Shown piece by piece: positions 35,187-43,809 of a stretch of DNA of 64,000 nucleotides. Numbering within the stretch: the first letter of the stretch is position 1; every line of letters starts with the position of its first letter. The DNA comes from Streptomyces sp. NBC_00358 (GTDB taxonomy: Bacteria; Actinomycetota; Actinomycetes; Streptomycetales; Streptomycetaceae): NCBI RefSeq assembly GCF_036099295.1, contig NZ_CP107976.1:1674001-1738000 (forward strand), read 5' to 3'. Made by a program: the position numbers and the translations under genes. The notes under the pieces are model-generated. The model was not told the origin of the DNA, ran no database searches, and saw nothing but the letters and a program-made list of their open reading frames with translations.

Positions 35187-36842
35187 GTGTCCGACCCGTC
35201 CGCAGAACCGGTCCCGCCCGTGACCGGCGGGACGATCACCGGCGGCGAAGCCCTCGTCCGCGCCCTGCGCGGTCATTCCGTGACACAGGTCTTCGGGATC
35301 CCCGGAACCCACAACCTGGAGATCTACCGCCACCTGCCCGCGTACGGCGTCCGGCACGTCCTGACACGCCACGAACAGGGCGCCGGATACGCCGCCGACG
35401 GCTACGCGCGCGTGACCCGGCGCCCCGGTGTCGTGCTCACGACGACCGGACCGGCCCTGCTGAACGCGGCGGCCGCCGTCGGCCAGGCGTACTCGGACAG
35501 CGTGCCGCTGCTCGTCGTCTCACCGGGAATGCCGCTGCGCCACCCGCGGCTCGCGACCGGTCTGCTGCACGAGACGCGCAGCCAGACGGAGGCCCTGCGG
35601 GGCGTGGCCGCGTTCAGTCATCGCGTGTCCTCGGTCGCGGAGATCGACGCGGCGGTGGCGCGCGCCTTCACCCTGTTCCGCACCGGCCGGCCGCGGCCCG
35701 CGCACATCGAGATACCCCTCGACCTGCTGGAGGCCGCCGAGGAGACCCGTCCGGTCCGGGTGACCCCGCCCACCGCTCCCCTCGCCCCCGCCCCGGCGGC
35801 GGTGGAGCGGGCCGCCGAGGCCCTGCGCGGTGCGCGCCGTCCGGCGCTCGTCCTCGGCGGCGGGGCGCGCGGAGCGGCCGTCCCGGGGCTCGCCCTCGCC
35901 GAGGCGCTGGGCGCCCCCGTCCTCACCACGGCCAACGGCAAGGGAATCGTCCCCGAGACGCACCCGCTGTCCCTCGGCGTGTCCCTGCACAGCCCCTCGG
36001 TCCAGAAGTGGCTCACGGAACGGGACACCGTCCTCGCCGTCGGCACGGAACTCGCCGAGTCCGACCTGTGGGCGGCGCCGCCCGCCCTGAACGGCACGCT
36101 GATCCGTGTGGACCTGGACCCGGACCAGATGTACTCGGGCCTCCCCGTGGACATCGCCGTCGTCGGCGACGCGGAGCTCTCCCTGACGGCGCTGCTCGCC
36201 GCCGTGGAGGGGCACGGCGCAACCCGCCCGCACGCGCGCGTGCCGGACGAGGACCCCGTCCGGCGGGCCGGAGCCCTGGTGGCCGCGCGGAACGCCGAGA
36301 CCGCCGGGCGCGACGCCCGCTGGATCCCGTACCTGCGGGCCGTGCGTTCCGTCCTCGCCGAGGACGCCGTGATCACCTCGGACAGCGCCCAGTGCTGCTA
36401 CTACGGAGCACTCCCCCACCTCCCGCTCGGCCCCGGGGGCCGCTATCTTCACCCGACCGGCTTCGGCACGCTCGGCTACGCGCTGCCCGCGGCGATCGGC
36501 GCCAAGGCGGCGTGCCCCGACCGTCAGGTGGTGGCGCTCAGCGGGGACGGCGGCCTCCAGTTCACGGTGCAGGAACTGGCGACCGCGGCACAGCTGAACC
36601 TCCCGCTGCCCGTCGTGGTCTTCGACAACGGCGGCTACGGGGAGATCCGCGACGAGATGGCCGCCCGGGGCGACACGCCCACGGCCGTCGACCTCGCGCC
36701 GGTCGACCTGCCCGCCCTGGCCCGCGCCTACGGAGGACAGGGCACGCGCGCGTACAGCCCGGACGAGCTGGCCGCCGCGCTCAGCGAGGCACTGCGCACC
36801 CCCGGCCCCACCCTGATCGCCATCCCCGAGGAGACCCGATGA
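35187..36842 (+). CDS. Thiamine-diphosphate-dependent 2-oxo acid decarboxylase / acetolactate-synthase-like enzyme
   Basis: The 551-residue ThDP enzyme has the N-terminal catalytic-Glu segment RHEQGAGYAADGYAR, a middle Rossmann-like domain (residues ~195-330) and the C-terminal ThDP-binding motif GDGGLQFTVQELATAAQ...DNGGYGEI. The family includes acetolactate synthase and 5-guanidino-2-oxopentanoate decarboxylase. Coupling to an amino-acid dehydrogenase (ATGA) favours a role on a 2-oxo acid derived from an amino acid, not branched-chain synthesis. GTG start with GGAG upstream. The exact substrate cannot be read from the sequence. Confidence 0.85.
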   Translation: MSDPSAEPVPPVTGGTITGGEALVRALRGHSVTQVFGIPGTHNLEIYRHLPAYGVRHVLTRHEQGAGYAADGYARVTRRPGVVLTTTGPALLNAAAAVGQAYSDSVPLLVVSPGMPLRHPRLATGLLHETRSQTEALRGVAAFSHRVSSVAEIDAAVARAFTLFRTGRPRPAHIEIPLDLLEAAEETRPVRVTPPTAPLAPAPAAVERAAEALRGARRPALVLGGGARGAAVPGLALAEALGAPVLTTANGKGIVPETHPLSLGVSLHSPSVQKWLTERDTVLAVGTELAESDLWAAPPALNGTLIRVDLDPDQMYSGLPVDIAVVGDAELSLTALLAAVEGHGATRPHARVPDEDPVRRAGALVAARNAETAGRDARWIPYLRAVRSVLAEDAVITSDSAQCCYYGALPHLPLGPGGRYLHPTGFGTLGYALPAAIGAKAACPDRQVVALSGDGGLQFTVQELATAAQLNLPLPVVVFDNGGYGEIRDEMAARGDTPTAVDLAPVDLPALARAYGGQGTRAYSPDELAAALSEALRTPGPTLIAIPEETR

Positions 36843-38017
36843 CCGCCCCCCTGATGACGCTCACCTGGACGGACCATGTCACCGGCCGTCCGGGATTCCT
36901 CGTCGTCGACCGGCTCGTGCGCGGTGTCTCCAGCGGCGGTCTGCGGATGCGGCCGGGCTGCACCCTGGAGGAGGTGGCCGGGCTCGCCCGGGGCATGACC
37001 ATGAAGGAAGCTCTGCACTACAACCCCGAGGGCCGGTACATCCCGCTGGGCGGCGCCAAGGGCGGTATCGACTGCGACCCCCAGGACCCGGCGGCGTACG
37101 GGCTGCTGGTGCGCTATCTGCGCGCGATGCGCCCGTACATCGAGGCGTTCTGGACCACCGGCGAGGATCTCGGGCTCAGCCAGGACCTGGTCGACCGGGC
37201 CGCCGAGGAGGCCGGGCTCGTCTCGTCCATCCAGGCCGTGTACCCGCTGCTCGACGACGAGACGGCGGCCCGCGGACGGCTCGCGGACGCCTTCGCGGTC
37301 GAGGTGGACGGTATCGGGCTCGACGAACTCGTCGGCGGCTGCGGCGTCGCCGAGTCCGTGCTCGCCGCCCTGGACCGGGCCGGGGTGGAGTACGCGGGAA
37401 CCCGCGTCGCCGTGCAGGGGCTCGGCACCATGGGCGGGGCCACCGCGCGGTTCCTCGCGCGCGCGAGGCTCACGATCGTCGCCGTCGCCGACATCAAGGG
37501 AACCATCGCGAACCCGGACGGCCTCGACGTCGAGGCGCTGCTCGCGGCACGGGACACGTACGGGACGGTCGACCGCGCGGTACTGCGCGACGCCGACCGT
37601 GAACTCCCCGGTGACGCCTGGCTGTCCGCCGACGTGGAGGTGCTGGTGCCCGCCGCGGTCTCGTACGCGATCGACACGGCGAACCAGCAAGGGATCAGGG
37701 CCCGTTGGATCGTCGAGGCGGCCAACATGCCCGTCCTGGCGGACGCGGAGCTGCTGCTCGCCGCGCGCGGGGTCACCGTGCTGCCGGACGTGGTGGTCAA
37801 CTCCTGCACGAACGCCTGGTGGTGGTGGACCCTGTTCGGCGACATCGGCGCGGACGCGGACGAGGCGTTCGCCCACACGCGGCGCTCCATGCGCGCCCTG
37901 ATCGACCGGACGCTCGCGCGCGCGGAGGCCGACGGTACGACGCCGCGGGCCGCCGCCCACGCCATCGTCACGGACCGGCTGCCGGTCATCGCGGAGCGGT
38001 TCGGGTGGTACCGGTGA
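36839..38017 (+). CDS. Glu/Leu/Phe/Val-family amino-acid dehydrogenase
   Basis: The 392-residue protein has the substrate segment GGLRMRPGCTLEEVAGLARG, then MTMKEAL, the catalytic-Lys block IPLGGAKGGIDCDP, and a C-terminal NAD-binding domain with VQGLGTMGGATARFLARA. Oxidative deamination of an amino acid to a 2-oxo acid is the family reaction. Its start overlaps the ThDP gene, so the two likely act in sequence. Specificity (Glu, Leu, Val or other) is not resolved. Confidence 0.88.
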   Translation: MTAPLMTLTWTDHVTGRPGFLVVDRLVRGVSSGGLRMRPGCTLEEVAGLARGMTMKEALHYNPEGRYIPLGGAKGGIDCDPQDPAAYGLLVRYLRAMRPYIEAFWTTGEDLGLSQDLVDRAAEEAGLVSSIQAVYPLLDDETAARGRLADAFAVEVDGIGLDELVGGCGVAESVLAALDRAGVEYAGTRVAVQGLGTMGGATARFLARARLTIVAVADIKGTIANPDGLDVEALLAARDTYGTVDRAVLRDADRELPGDAWLSADVEVLVPAAVSYAIDTANQQGIRARWIVEAANMPVLADAELLLAARGVTVLPDVVVNSCTNAWWWWTLFGDIGADADEAFAHTRRSMRALIDRTLARAEADGTTPRAAAHAIVTDRLPVIAERFGWYR

Positions 38018-38228
38018 CGGCCCGGGGCCGGTGACGCCACCCCGCCGCGGGCTCGTCGGGGCCCCGGCGGGACCGCCGCCCGGTCACGCTGTCGATCCGC
38101 GCCGAGGACGCCGTTCCCCGGCGGGAACCGCGGAGCGGCCCGGGCCCGGGCCGACCCGGCGCGGGGCGCCGGACGCAGGCGTCAACTCCTGCCGGACCGC
38201 TCCCGGAAGGGCTGTGTAGGGTTGCCGC

Positions 38229-38849
38229 GTGGCGAGAGTGCGGTTGAGCGTGGCGGAGCGGCGCGAGGAGTTGCTGCGGGCCGCCGTCGAACAGATCGAG
38301 GCGCGGGGCGTGGCGGCGGTACGGATCGCCGACGTGGCCTCCTCCCTCGGCGTGAGCAACGCGCTGGTGCTGTACCACTTCTCGACGAAGGAGAAGCTCG
38401 TCGCCGCCGCGTTCACCTACGCGGCCGAGGACGACCTCGCCCATCTGCGCAAGCTGCTCGGCCGCCGTACGACGGCGCTGCGACGTCTTCGGGCCGCCGT
38501 GCGCTGGTACGCCCCGACGGGACAGGCCAAGGGCTGGCGCCTGTGGATCGAGGGCTGGGCGGCCGCCCTGCGGGAGCCCGCGCTGCGCGAGGTCACCCGT
38601 GATCTCGACCGCCAGTGGAAGGCCGCGATGACCGAGGTGATCGCGGAGGGAGTGGCCGCGGGCGAGTTCCGCTGCCCCGACCCGGCGAGTTCGGCCCTCC
38701 GGCTGACGGCGCTGCTGGACGGGCTGGCCGTCCAGATGACCGCTTACTCGGGAGCCGTGTCACGGGCGCGGACCCAGGAGTGGGTGGACGAGGCCCTCGC
38801 CCGTGAACTGGGCCTTGAACGCGAGGCGTTGATGGCGGCGGTCCGCTAG
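38229..38849 (+). CDS. TetR-family transcriptional regulator
   Basis: The 206-residue protein has a TetR helix-turn-helix (VRIADVASSLGVSNALVLYHF) split over residues ~36-56, followed by STKEKLVAAAF and an all-helical ligand domain. GTG start without an obvious ribosome site. Its stop codon TAG lies in the CTAG that borders the MITE-like element, so the C-terminal residues may differ in strains lacking the insertion. It may regulate the ThDP/dehydrogenase operon upstream (inference). Confidence 0.9.
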   Translation: MARVRLSVAERREELLRAAVEQIEARGVAAVRIADVASSLGVSNALVLYHFSTKEKLVAAAFTYAAEDDLAHLRKLLGRRTTALRRLRAAVRWYAPTGQAKGWRLWIEGWAAALREPALREVTRDLDRQWKAAMTEVIAEGVAAGEFRCPDPASSALRLTALLDGLAVQMTAYSGAVSRARTQEWVDEALARELGLEREALMAAVR

Positions 38850-39057
38850 GGCGTGTTTCGAAAGTCCCGTCTGGCTCGCGACGCCTGGCACGGCACTCCC
38901 CCAAGCTCTTCGAGCAGGGGGGACCCCCACGCCGCGCTGTCGGGATCGCCCGAGTACGCCCAGTACGCGGACGACCCTCCGCCTTGCGATGCACCGCACC
39001 AGACGCCGCGAGCCCCGCCCTCCGGGCGGACGACGCTACTTTCGAAACACGCCCTAG
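38846..39057. mobile_element. MITE-like element with 16-bp terminal inverted repeats
   Basis: GGCGTGTTTCGAAAGT (38850-38865) is perfectly inverted at 39038-39053. Both ends are flanked by CTAG, a possible 4-bp target duplication. The interior is non-coding and contains a G/C-run palindrome around AGCTCTTCGAGCA. Sequences of this kind recur in Streptomyces intergenic DNA (from memory). The left CTAG supplies the TAG stop of the TetR gene. The following 39058-39251 shows no gene. Confidence 0.8.
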
Positions 39058-39251
39058 TACGCGCCCGCCCCTGCGTGATCGCCGGCCGGGCGTGCCCACG
39101 CGACCCGCGGCGGTTCGCGGCCGGCCCCGCGCCGTCGGCCCCGCCCCGGCCGGCGTCGGGGCGGACCGGGGCGGGTGCGGCTGTGACGCCGTGCCGACGT
39201 GCCCACCGGAGCGGAGTGGTCCGGTGACGGCGCGACCGGGGTGGTCCTGCC

Positions 39252-40070
39252 TCAGGCCACCGACTCGATGCGCATCTTGATGTCGTCCGGTGACAGGGCA
39301 CCCTTGGCCGCCACGTGATCGCCCGAGGACTCCCCGCGCAGCCGCCGTCCGATCCACGGGACCAGGTACTCGCGCGCCCACTGGATGTTGTCGCGGCGCA
39401 TTTCGAGCGTGCCGCGCGGCGGGAGGGGCGGCCAGGGCTGGTCCGGGTCGGCGGGTACCTCCAGGCCGAGTACCTGTCCGGCCCGGAGCGCCACCCGGGT
39501 GTGCCCCTCGGGTGAGAGGTGCAGTCGGTCGCCGTCCCAGGCGCGCCGGTCCTGGATCGTCTTCAGGGACCAGAGGTCGAGGACGGGACAGCCGTAGCGG
39601 TCCGCGATGGCCCGCACATGTCCGTTGTAGGTGGCGATCTTGCCGCGCAGATGCTTGAGCACGGGGACGCCTCGGGTGTCGAAGCCGGTGGTCACCATGA
39701 CGGTGCCGACGGCCGAGGTGAGGTCTGCGACCGCGCGCTCGAAGCGCTCCGCGACCTCGTCGGGGTCGGTGCCGGGGCGGATGATGTCGTTGCCGCCCGC
39801 GCAGAACGAGACCAGTTCCGGGCCGAGCTCCTTGGCCTTCAGGAGCTGGGTCTCGACGATCTGGTCGAGAAGTTTGCCGCGCACGGCGAGATTGGTGTAG
39901 TTGAAGTCGCCCTCGGGTCGCCGGTCCGCGAGAAGTACCGCGAACCGGTCGGCCCAGCCGACGAAAGCCCCGTCGGGCCCAGGGTCGCCGACGCCCTCGG
40001 TGAAGCTGTCCCCCACCGCCACGTACGACCCGATCACTGATCTGTTGTCACTCTTCGAATCGTCTGCCAC
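39252..40070 (-). CDS. SGNH/GDSL-family hydrolase
   Basis: The 272-residue protein has the GDSL block VAVGDSFTEG (catalytic Ser), Gly/Asn blocks (AVRGKLL, GGNDI) and the C-terminal DRLHLSPEGH with the catalytic Asp-His. No signal peptide is apparent, so it is probably intracellular esterase/lipase activity on an unknown substrate. GTG start. The C-terminal ~60 residues are rich in charged residues beyond the catalytic domain. Confidence 0.92.
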   Translation of the reverse strand: MADDSKSDNRSVIGSYVAVGDSFTEGVGDPGPDGAFVGWADRFAVLLADRRPEGDFNYTNLAVRGKLLDQIVETQLLKAKELGPELVSFCAGGNDIIRPGTDPDEVAERFERAVADLTSAVGTVMVTTGFDTRGVPVLKHLRGKIATYNGHVRAIADRYGCPVLDLWSLKTIQDRRAWDGDRLHLSPEGHTRVALRAGQVLGLEVPADPDQPWPPLPPRGTLEMRRDNIQWAREYLVPWIGRRLRGESSGDHVAAKGALSPDDIKMRIESVA

Positions 40071-40405
40071 ATCGACCCATGATTCACCTTCGGATGTGAG
40101 CTACGCGACCGTAGGGAAGGGTTGACGGGCGGTGAGATAAACCACTCGCCAAGCATTGGTCAACTCTGGAATAAGGCCCGGATCAAGGACGTTGAAGCAG
40201 CGATCACTCGATGGCCGGGACATCGCGGAGAATCGCTCGGCACGGTCGCACATGCCGCCGGACGACAGCTACTTTCGCCGTACACGCGCCTCGTGACGGA
40301 AAACCGCCGAAGGCCGGACCCCGGGAATCATGGGGTCCGGCCTTCGGCGGCGGTCCTGCTGTCAGGTCAGGAACGGGGCAAGCTCATGGAACTCGGGGTG
40401 ACGCG
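40071..40405. other. Intergenic region between SGNH hydrolase and M23 peptidase
   Basis: These 335 bases contain the terminator of the M23 gene (40304-40350). Leftwards is an AT-richer stretch (about 40110-40210) that probably holds the hydrolase promoter. No gene is seen. Confidence 0.6.
40304..40350 (-). terminator. Rho-independent terminator of the M23 peptidase gene
   Basis: CCGCCGAAGGCCGGACCCC and its exact reverse complement form a 19-bp stem with a 9-base loop. On the minus strand the stem is followed by TTTTCC. It begins about 55 bases after the M23 stop. Confidence 0.92.
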
Positions 40406-41299
40406 TCAGCCGACGGCGACACCGTGCGACCGCAGGTAGGCGACCGGGTCGACGTCCGAGCCGTAGTCCGGCGTGGTGCGGATCTCGAAGTGCAGGTGCG
40501 GTCCGGTGACGTTGCCGGTCGCGCCGGAGAGGCCTATCTGCTGGCCCGCCGTCACGGTCTGGCCCGCCGAGACGGACAGCGAGGACATGTGGGCGTACTG
40601 GGAGTACTTGCCGTCGGCGTGCTGGATGACGACCTGGTTGCCGTAGGCGCCGCCCCAGCCGGCGGAGACGACGGTGCCCGCGGCGATGGACTTGATCGTG
40701 GTGCCGGTGGGGACCACGAAGTCCACGCCCGTGTGGTAGCCGCTGGACCACATGCTGCCCGCCACCTTGTAGCCGGTGCCGACGCTGCCGCCCTGGACCG
40801 GCAGGGTGTAGCCGGAACCGCTTTCGGCGGAGGCCGAGTTGGAGGGAGCCGTGTCGGCGGCCGGGGTCGCCTGGGTGGTCTTCGCCGCCGGGGCCGACGT
40901 GCGGGTGGCCGAGTGGGCGGCGCCGGCGAAGGCGGCCTTCTTGCCGAGCGACAGCTTCAGACCCGGGTGGATCAGCGACGGGTCGCCGCCGATGGCGGAG
41001 CGGTTGTCGGAGTAGATCTTCTTCCAGCCGCCGCTGACGTTGTGCTCGTCGGCGATCTTGGAGAGATAGTCACCGGCCCGCACCGCGTACGTCCTCGTCG
41101 TGACGGTCTTCTCGGCGGCGGGAGCCGCGGCCGCGGCCTTCTCGACATGCTGCGCGACGGCGGTGGCCGGGGTCGCGGCGTGGGCGCCCGTGGCTCCCAT
41201 CAGAGGCAGCGCGAGCGCTGCGCCACCGGTTCCGGCCACGGCGATGGAGCGGGTGAAACGCAAGGACTTGGGACGGCGGTGCTTACCCTTCGCGGGCAT
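40406..41299 (-). CDS. Secreted LysM-M23 peptidoglycan endopeptidase
   Basis: The 297-residue protein has a signal peptide (basic MPAKGKHRRPK start, hydrophobic AVAGTGGAALALPLMG, AHA-A cleavage region). A LysM domain follows (TYAVRAGDYLSKIADEHNV, about residues 70-115), then an Ala/Thr linker and a C-terminal M23 domain with SSGYHTGVDFVV and GPHLHFEIR zinc/active-site histidines. It should cut peptidoglycan cross-links during growth or germination. GGAGAGGA precedes the ATG. A c-di-AMP riboswitch occupies its 5' leader. Confidence 0.94.
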   Translation of the reverse strand: MPAKGKHRRPKSLRFTRSIAVAGTGGAALALPLMGATGAHAATPATAVAQHVEKAAAAAPAAEKTVTTRTYAVRAGDYLSKIADEHNVSGGWKKIYSDNRSAIGGDPSLIHPGLKLSLGKKAAFAGAAHSATRTSAPAAKTTQATPAADTAPSNSASAESGSGYTLPVQGGSVGTGYKVAGSMWSSGYHTGVDFVVPTGTTIKSIAAGTVVSAGWGGAYGNQVVIQHADGKYSQYAHMSSLSVSAGQTVTAGQQIGLSGATGNVTGPHLHFEIRTTPDYGSDVDPVAYLRSHGVAVG

Positions 41300-41310
41300 G
41301 ACGATTTCCT

Positions 41311-41460
41311 CTCCGGCGCCTGCGGGGTGAGCTGTCGGGTGCGGGCTGGAGATGCCCGGCCGCGCTGCTGCGCGGCTGTACCCCTAGCCTGTTCCGGAGT
41401 CCGGACAGGCACGGAACCTGTGGGTCCCCCGCTCCTGCCGTGTACGGGTGAGTTTGCGGA
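41311..41460 (-). promoter_or_regulatory. ydaO-type c-di-AMP riboswitch
   Basis: The minus-strand leader of the M23 gene contains the ydaO signature blocks in order: GGCAGGAGCGGGGGACCCA, AGGGGTACAGCCGC, GCGGCCGGGCA, and CGACAGCTCACCCCGCAGGC. It ends about 12 bases before the ATG. In Streptomyces this class controls cell-wall hydrolases such as rpfA, switching them off when c-di-AMP is high. Assigned by motif recall; no covariance model was run. Confidence 0.85.
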
Positions 41461-41465
41461 TTCCG

Positions 41466-42091
41466 GGCGGCGGCAGGATTGGGCGTCCGTCCGGATTGAG
41501 GCAGAACGTAAGCGACATGAGAGCGCGTCGACAACTGTGCGCGGATTCCGTGCGCTCGCCTTTCTTGATCCATGGTGGAATTGCCGTCACCCTCCGTGGA
41601 ATGACGATCTTCCGGGCCTCTCAACCTCCCCGGAATTGCGGGCCGGTTGAGAAATGGAGGCGGCAACTCATCGTCACGAATATGACGCTCCTCACGCGAC
41701 TCGACCCAGGATGCGCTATTCCAGGGCCAGTTGTAATGAAGGCGCCATTTCGGGCAGAACAGTCAGATGCGATGCGGGCGGACATCCATCACATCCAGCA
41801 CCCCACGTGAGCCGACACGCAAAACGGCGTGCATCAATGCCTCATATCGGCCGAATTCATTCCGCCAGGTCCGCACGGTCGCCCACAAGGCCGACCCTTC
41901 GGTGAATTCGAACATATGCACCTATTGGGCAACATCAACGCGGGCTCCGCGTCCGGGAGGCGTCGCCTGTGGACAACTCATTGCCTCAGGAACCCATGTC
42001 GTATCGTCGAGGGCGCGAGCCGCACACAACTGCCGACCAGCGACGCCGAGTCCAGCCCTGCGACGCCGGCGGCCGAATGAGGGGAGCCCCC
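41466..42091. other. Long intergenic region, no gene recognised
   Basis: These 626 bases lie between the divergent M23 and phosphatase genes. The stretch 41590-41950 is AT-richer than the surroundings. It should hold the riboswitch promoter (left) and the phosphatase promoter (right). Short open frames exist, but none has a ribosome site or recognisable product. Confidence 0.6.
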
Positions 42092-42889
42092 GTGACCCAG
42101 CAGGTCCCGTCGACCGAGCCCGAGCTCGGCGGAGTGCGCAACTTCCGCGACGTGGGTGGCCTGCCCACCGCGGACGGCCGACGAGTGCGCTACGGGCACC
42201 TGTTCCGCAGCGGCCACCTCGCCCACGCCACGGAGGAGGACGCCGCGTTCCTCGCCTCCCTGGGGCTCCACACGATCTTCGACTTCCGCAATGCGGCCGA
42301 CCAGAAGCTGGAGGGCCCGGACGTCGAATTGCCGGGCGTGCGGAACGTGAATCTTCCGCTGACCGACCCGGCGGACGGCAGTGAGTTCTGGAAGATGGTC
42401 CGCGACGGCGATCTCGACCAGTTGCGCGCGATCCTCGGCGACGGCAAGGCCGCGGCCCGGATGATCGGCTCCTACCGCACGATCATCAAGGAGCGCACGG
42501 CCGAGCACTCCCAGGTGCTGCGCGCGCTGGCCGAGGACAGCGTGCCCGCGCTGATGCACTGCGCCGCCGGCAAGGACCGCGCCGGACTGTCCATCGCGAT
42601 CACCCTGCTCGCCCTCGGCGTCGAGCGCGACGCGATCGTGGCCGACTACCTGGAGTCGAACGCCACGCACCGCCGCTACAAGGTGCACCGCAACAACACC
42701 TCGGCCACCGCCTACTCCCCCGAGGTCATGGAGCTGCTCAGCCCCCTGTTCGACGCGCGCGCCGAGTACCTGACGGCGGCGTTCGAGACGGTCGAGGAGA
42801 CCTGGGGCAGCGTCGACGTCTATCTGGAGCGGGGCCTGGGCATGACGCCGGAGCTGCGGGAGCGCCTGCGCGAGCGACTCCTGGACTGA
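42092..42889 (+). CDS. Tyrosine-protein phosphatase (IphP-like, CX5R)
   Basis: The 265-residue protein has the P-loop HCAAGKDRAG (Cys-X5-Arg), N-terminal GVRNFRDVGGLPTADGRRV and a DFRN segment typical of bacterial IphP-like tyrosine/lipid phosphatases. GTG at 42092 is chosen for GGGGAG five bases upstream; an ATG at 42077 and longer starts are open. Cytoplasmic. The substrate is unknown. Confidence 0.92.
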   Translation: MTQQVPSTEPELGGVRNFRDVGGLPTADGRRVRYGHLFRSGHLAHATEEDAAFLASLGLHTIFDFRNAADQKLEGPDVELPGVRNVNLPLTDPADGSEFWKMVRDGDLDQLRAILGDGKAAARMIGSYRTIIKERTAEHSQVLRALAEDSVPALMHCAAGKDRAGLSIAITLLALGVERDAIVADYLESNATHRRYKVHRNNTSATAYSPEVMELLSPLFDARAEYLTAAFETVEETWGSVDVYLERGLGMTPELRERLRERLLD

Positions 42890-42911
42890 ACCGCACCCGG
42901 GACGCGGGCCG

Positions 42912-43061
42912 CTACTGGTTCTGCGCGCCCAGCGTGAAGAGCAGGTAGACGAAGGCCGCGAAGAGGTGGCCCACGGCGACGTAGATGATCAGCCGTACCC
43001 ACAGGGCGCGCGGGAACTTCTCCTCCATGGACGGCCGGCGGGGTTCTGTGGGTTCCGTCAT
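42912..43061 (-). CDS. Small single-pass membrane protein (DUF6126-like)
   Basis: The 49-residue protein has a charged N-terminus (EPTEPRRPSMEEKFPRALW), one hydrophobic helix (LIIYVAVGHLFAAFVYLLF) and a short tail. Its ATG overlaps the stop of the XRE/cupin gene (ATGA). Small proteins of this type are regularly coupled to such regulators in Streptomyces. The function is unknown; a membrane anchor or transport accessory is possible. Confidence 0.85.
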   Translation of the reverse strand: MTEPTEPRRPSMEEKFPRALWVRLIIYVAVGHLFAAFVYLLFTLGAQNQ

Positions 43062-43696
43062 GACGTCTCTCCCGAGGTGGGGTGGCCCGTCGCCGGACCG
43101 AGGCACAGCGCGGCGACGGGGCTCTGCAGCAGGGTGTGTACGAAGAGGAGCTCGGCTCCGTCGCGCTCGGCGGCGGCGATGCGGTGCGGGGTGAGCGAGT
43201 CGAAGTGGGCGCTGTCCCCCGGTTCGAGGACGTGCGCGGTGTCCCCGAGGCGCAGCCTGAGCCGCCCCTGGAGGACGTACAGCCACTCCTCGCCCGGATG
43301 CACCCGCACGATGTCGCCCTGCGAGCCGTACGGAACGTGCACGCGCAGCGCCTGCATACCGCGGCCCGCGGCGCCGGCCTGCCAGTACGTCCAGCCGCCC
43401 GCAGGGGTCGGTTCCATGTCGGCCGCGCGCACGATCGCGTCACGGTCGGCGACCGTCTCGCCGAGCAGTTCGGAGACCGTCGTACCGTAGACACGGGCCA
43501 GCGTCAGCAGCATCGGCAGCGAGGGCTGGCGCTGTCCGGTCTCCAGACGGGAGAGGTGCGCGGGCGACAGCCCGGCGGCGCGGGCGGCGGCCTCCAGCGT
43601 GAGGGAGGCGCCGCGGCGCAGCGCGCGGAGCTGGGGCGCCACGGCGTGCAGCTCGGCGGACGGCTCGTCGGCCGCCCCTGGATCGGCGGGGATCAT
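43058..43696 (-). CDS. XRE-family regulator with cupin domain
   Basis: The 212-residue protein has a helix-turn-helix (LEAAARAAGLSPAHLSRLET) and a C-terminal cupin (HPGEEWLYVLQGRLRLRLGD, LEPGDSAHFDSLTPHRI). The ATG at 43696 is chosen because a 35-bp palindrome (43717-43751) sits just upstream; starting at 43762 would place this operator inside the gene. No clear ribosome site, so it may be leaderless. Coupled to the small membrane protein gene. Confidence 0.85.
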   Translation of the reverse strand: MIPADPGAADEPSAELHAVAPQLRALRRGASLTLEAAARAAGLSPAHLSRLETGQRQPSLPMLLTLARVYGTTVSELLGETVADRDAIVRAADMEPTPAGGWTYWQAGAAGRGMQALRVHVPYGSQGDIVRVHPGEEWLYVLQGRLRLRLGDTAHVLEPGDSAHFDSLTPHRIAAAERDGAELLFVHTLLQSPVAALCLGPATGHPTSGETS

Positions 43697-43716
43697 AGGA
43701 CCATTGAGCCCGACGA

Positions 43717-43751
43717 TTGCCTCCAGGGCAATTTTCTTGCCCCAGAGGCAA
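43717..43751. promoter_or_regulatory. Nested palindromic operator upstream of the XRE/cupin gene
   Basis: Outer arms TTGCCTC/GAGGCAA and inner arms GGGCAA/TTGCCC are nested around TTTTC, giving two overlapping inverted repeats over 35 bp. It starts 20 bp from the preferred ATG. Probable autoregulatory site of the XRE/cupin protein. Confidence 0.7.
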
Positions 43752-43809
43752 ACCGGGTTCACGTGCCCTCCGCCCGCCGGAGACGGCGGGCCTCAGGGGT
43801 GGACGGGGC

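Noticed and set aside
41466..42091. Small genes in the long gap before the phosphatase
   Set aside because: Several short frames exist, but none has a ribosome site, typical Streptomyces codon bias or a recognisable product.
43697..43762. Longer start of the XRE/cupin regulator at 43762
   Set aside because: It would put the 35-bp operator palindrome inside the coding region and adds residues without family similarity.
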